Assembly: GCA_016861025.1 (NCBI GenBank)
Contig: BOKO01000011.1
Location: forward strand, 1-64,000
DNA length: 64,000 bases
From: Chloroflexota bacterium
GTDB lineage: Bacteria > Chloroflexota > Anaerolineae > Caldilineales > Caldilineaceae
Direction: 5' to 3'
Shown: piece by piece, positions 62,510-64,000 of the stretch
How the letters are laid out: each line of letters begins with the position of its first letter
How positions within the stretch are numbered: position 1 is the first letter of the stretch
Made by a program: the position numbers and the translations under genes
The notes under the pieces: model-generated
Databases searched by the model: none
What the model was told of the DNA's origin: nothing
What the model saw: the letters and a program-made list of their open reading frames with translations, nothing else

Positions 62510-62878
62510 ATGATTCAGCAGGAGAGCCGGCTCAAAGTAGCCGACAATACCGGAGCAAAAGAGTTGTTGACGATCCGCGTCAAGGGTGGCAGCACTCGCC
62601 GCTATGGCGCCGTCGGCGATATTGTCGTCGCCACAGTGAAATCCGCCAGCCCGACCGGCAGCGTCAAGAAAGGGGATGTAGTGCGCGCTGTGATTGTGCG
62701 CACGAAACGTCCGCTGCGTCGCGCCGACGGCAGCTATATCCGTTTTGATGAAAATGCAGCGGTGATCATCGACGACAACAAGAACCCACGCGGCACGCGC
62801 ATTTTTGGTCCGGTGGCGCGTGAACTACGCGAAGGTGGATATATGAAGATCGTCTCGCTGGCGCCGGAAGTGCTCTAG
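62510..62878 (+). CDS. rplN: 50S ribosomal protein L14
   Basis: The 122-residue L14 has 'MIQQESRLKVADNTGAKELL', 'RAVIVRTKRPLRRADGSYIR' and 'RGTRIFGPVARELREGGYMK'. Its length is exactly the family standard. In many bacteria the spc operon starts here; no break in transcription is visible in the 18-base gap. Confidence 0.98.
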   Translation: MIQQESRLKVADNTGAKELLTIRVKGGSTRRYGAVGDIVVATVKSASPTGSVKKGDVVRAVIVRTKRPLRRADGSYIRFDENAAVIIDDNKNPRGTRIFGPVARELREGGYMKIVSLAPEVL

Positions 62879-62889
62879 AGGAGGCCAGA

Positions 62890-63249
62890 ATGAAAGTCAA
62901 GATCAACAAAGGCGATACGGTGGAAGTGATCGCCGGGGACGATAAGGGACATCGCGGCGAGGTTCAGCGGGTGATCCGCAAGAAAAACAAAGATGGCAGC
63001 TATGATCCCAATCGCGTCTACGTGGTTGTCGCCGGCGCCAACATGGTGATTCGCCATCAACGCCCAACAGGGCGCGTGCGCACACAGACCGGGCGCATCG
63101 AACGCGAGGCGCCGATCCACATCAGCAATGTGATGCTGGTGGGCACGGACGGCAAACCGACACGCGCAGCTTTTGAGGTTGCCAAGGATGGCAGCAAGGA
63201 ACGCATCGACCGAAAAACCGGCGCGCCGCTGCCGAAGCCGAAACGATAA
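62890..63249 (+). CDS. rplX: 50S ribosomal protein L24
   Basis: The 119-residue L24 has the KOW motif 'INKGDTVEVIAGDDKGHRGE' and 'HQRPTGRVRTQTGRIEREAP', then a basic tail 'RIDRKTGAPLPKPKR'. It is slightly longer than the E. coli protein (104), because of the middle segment 'KNKDGSYDPNRVYVVVAGAN'. It is an assembly initiator of the large subunit. Confidence 0.96.
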   Translation: MKVKINKGDTVEVIAGDDKGHRGEVQRVIRKKNKDGSYDPNRVYVVVAGANMVIRHQRPTGRVRTQTGRIEREAPIHISNVMLVGTDGKPTRAAFEVAKDGSKERIDRKTGAPLPKPKR

Positions 63250-63327
63250 CCAGTCAGCTGCCTGATCTTTCGCCGGACCGCAATCGACAAAGTGCGGGCG
63301 GCGTCTGCGGGCAAGGAGTGAAGAGTG

Positions 63328-63894
63328 ATGAGTGAACACAACGGAACGCGACCGACGCCTCGGCTCAAACTCCGGTATCGAGAAGAGATCGTGCCGGCGT
63401 TGATGAAAGAATTTAACTACAGCAGCGTCATGCAGGCGCCGCGCATCGAGAAGATCGCCGTCAATATCGGGTTGGGCGAAGCGCTGCAAAACAGCAAGGC
63501 GCTCGAAGCGGCGGCTGGCGATCTGGCGATCGTCACCGGTCAGAAGCCGGTCATCACCAAGGCGCGCAACTCCATCGCGGCCTTCAAATTGCGCGAAGGC
63601 ATGCCGATCGGCGTCAAAGTCACCTTGCGCAGCGATCGCATGTGGGACTTTCTCGACCGCTTGATCAACGTTGTGTTGCCGCGCCAACGTGATTTTCAGG
63701 GTGTTTCACCCGACGCATTCGATGGCCGCGGCAATTACAGCCTGGGGCTGCGCGAGCAGTTGGTCTTTCCTGAGATCAACTACGACAAGGTCGACAAAAT
63801 TCGTGGCATGGAGATCACGATTGTCACGACAGCGAAGACCGATGAAGAAGCGCGCCGTTTGTTGGCGCTGATGGATATGCCGTTCAAGCGATAA
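63328..63894 (+). CDS. rplE: 50S ribosomal protein L5
   Basis: The 188-residue L5 contains 'LKLRYREEIVPALMKEFNYS', 'PRIEKIAVNIGLGEALQNSK' and 'RQRDFQGVSPDAFDGRGNYS'. It binds 5S rRNA and contacts the P-site tRNA. AAGGAG lies nine bases before the ATG; an in-frame GTG one codon upstream is possible. A 78-base spacer precedes it. Confidence 0.97.
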   Translation: MSEHNGTRPTPRLKLRYREEIVPALMKEFNYSSVMQAPRIEKIAVNIGLGEALQNSKALEAAAGDLAIVTGQKPVITKARNSIAAFKLREGMPIGVKVTLRSDRMWDFLDRLINVVLPRQRDFQGVSPDAFDGRGNYSLGLREQLVFPEINYDKVDKIRGMEITIVTTAKTDEEARRLLALMDMPFKR

Positions 63895-63905
63895 AGGGGA
63901 TTGCT

Positions 63906-64000
63906 GTGGCAAAGAAGTCGATGGTCATCAAAGAGGGCCGCCGGAAATATGAGGTGCGCGTCCGCAATCGCTGCAAGCTGTGCGGCCGCCCGCGCGGGTA
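63906..64000 (+). CDS. rpsN: 30S ribosomal protein S14, zinc-binding type (truncated by window end)
   Basis: The first about 31 codons are present, reading 'AKKSMVIKEGRRKYEVRVRN' and then 'RCKLCGRPRGY'. The CxxC is the first half of a zinc site, so this is the short zinc-binding (type Z) S14. The start is GTG at 63906, with AAAGGGG upstream. The frame runs off the window. Confidence 0.93.
   Translation, partial: MAKKSMVIKEGRRKYEVRVRNRCKLCGRPRG

Overview
The window is a GC-rich (roughly 60%) bacterial chromosome segment that looks like a Chloroflexota genome, most plausibly the Caldilinea/Anaerolineae side of the phylum. This is inferred from several traits: many lipoprotein solute-binding proteins with no outer-membrane genes, a cluster of very large GT-C / PTPS-related membrane proteins, the archaeal/fungal type of aspartate-semialdehyde dehydrogenase, cytosolic Ser/Thr-kinase and TIR/CHAT signalling proteins, and the ribosomal protein sequences. 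No marker gene was searched against a database, so the assignment is an inference.

Layout. (1) 0.4-4.0 kb: a peptide-type ABC importer (lipoprotein plus two permeases, no ATPase). (2) 4.0-7.2 kb: an Elp3-family radical-SAM protein, a Uma2 nuclease-fold protein and a divergent methyltransferase resembling Trm9/ALKBH8, a possible wobble-uridine modification neighbourhood. (3) 7.5-12.5 kb: the most striking locus. One protein fuses Clp-N, FHA, GAF-like, TIR and CHAT (caspase-like) domains and is followed 37 bases later by a soluble Ser/Thr kinase with about 16 TPR repeats. The pair looks like a phospho-signalling cassette with two possible lethal effectors. (4) 12.6-22.4 kb: housekeeping genes: galactokinase, a histidine phosphatase, an alanyl-tRNA editing protein with psuG, ftsH, an unrecognised HAD-like protein, and asd with homoserine dehydrogenase. 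(5) 22.7-43 kb: seven giant multi-pass or anchored surface-glycan proteins. These form three GT39 / PTPS-related pairs plus one extra GT39, with a SUMF1-fold protein among them. The 22.5-31.4 kb part is visibly more AT-rich than the rest.

(6) 43-48.9 kb: tRNA-Pro(CGG), a bifunctional-nuclease (DUF151) gene, then a replication cluster: dnaB interrupted by a full-length homing-endonuclease intein, a DnaD-domain protein and a helicase loader with two tandem AAA+ domains. DnaA-box-like sites lie just before dnaB. (7) 48.9-55.1 kb: a TPR lytic transglycosylase lipoprotein and a convergent oligosaccharide-type ABC importer (two permeases and a lipoprotein, again no ATPase) with a near-consensus promoter. 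(8) 55.6 kb to the end: tuf followed by the S10 ribosomal protein operon (rpsJ, rplC, rplD, rplW, rplB, rpsS, rplV, rpsC, rplP, rpmC, rpsQ, rplN, rplX, rplE), truncated in rpsN.

Starts were re-chosen from ribosome-binding sites and family alignments where the longest open frame was implausible. Several intergenic spacers carry long, near-perfect inverted repeats, some with a seven-base periodicity. No CRISPR array, insertion sequence or rRNA was seen.
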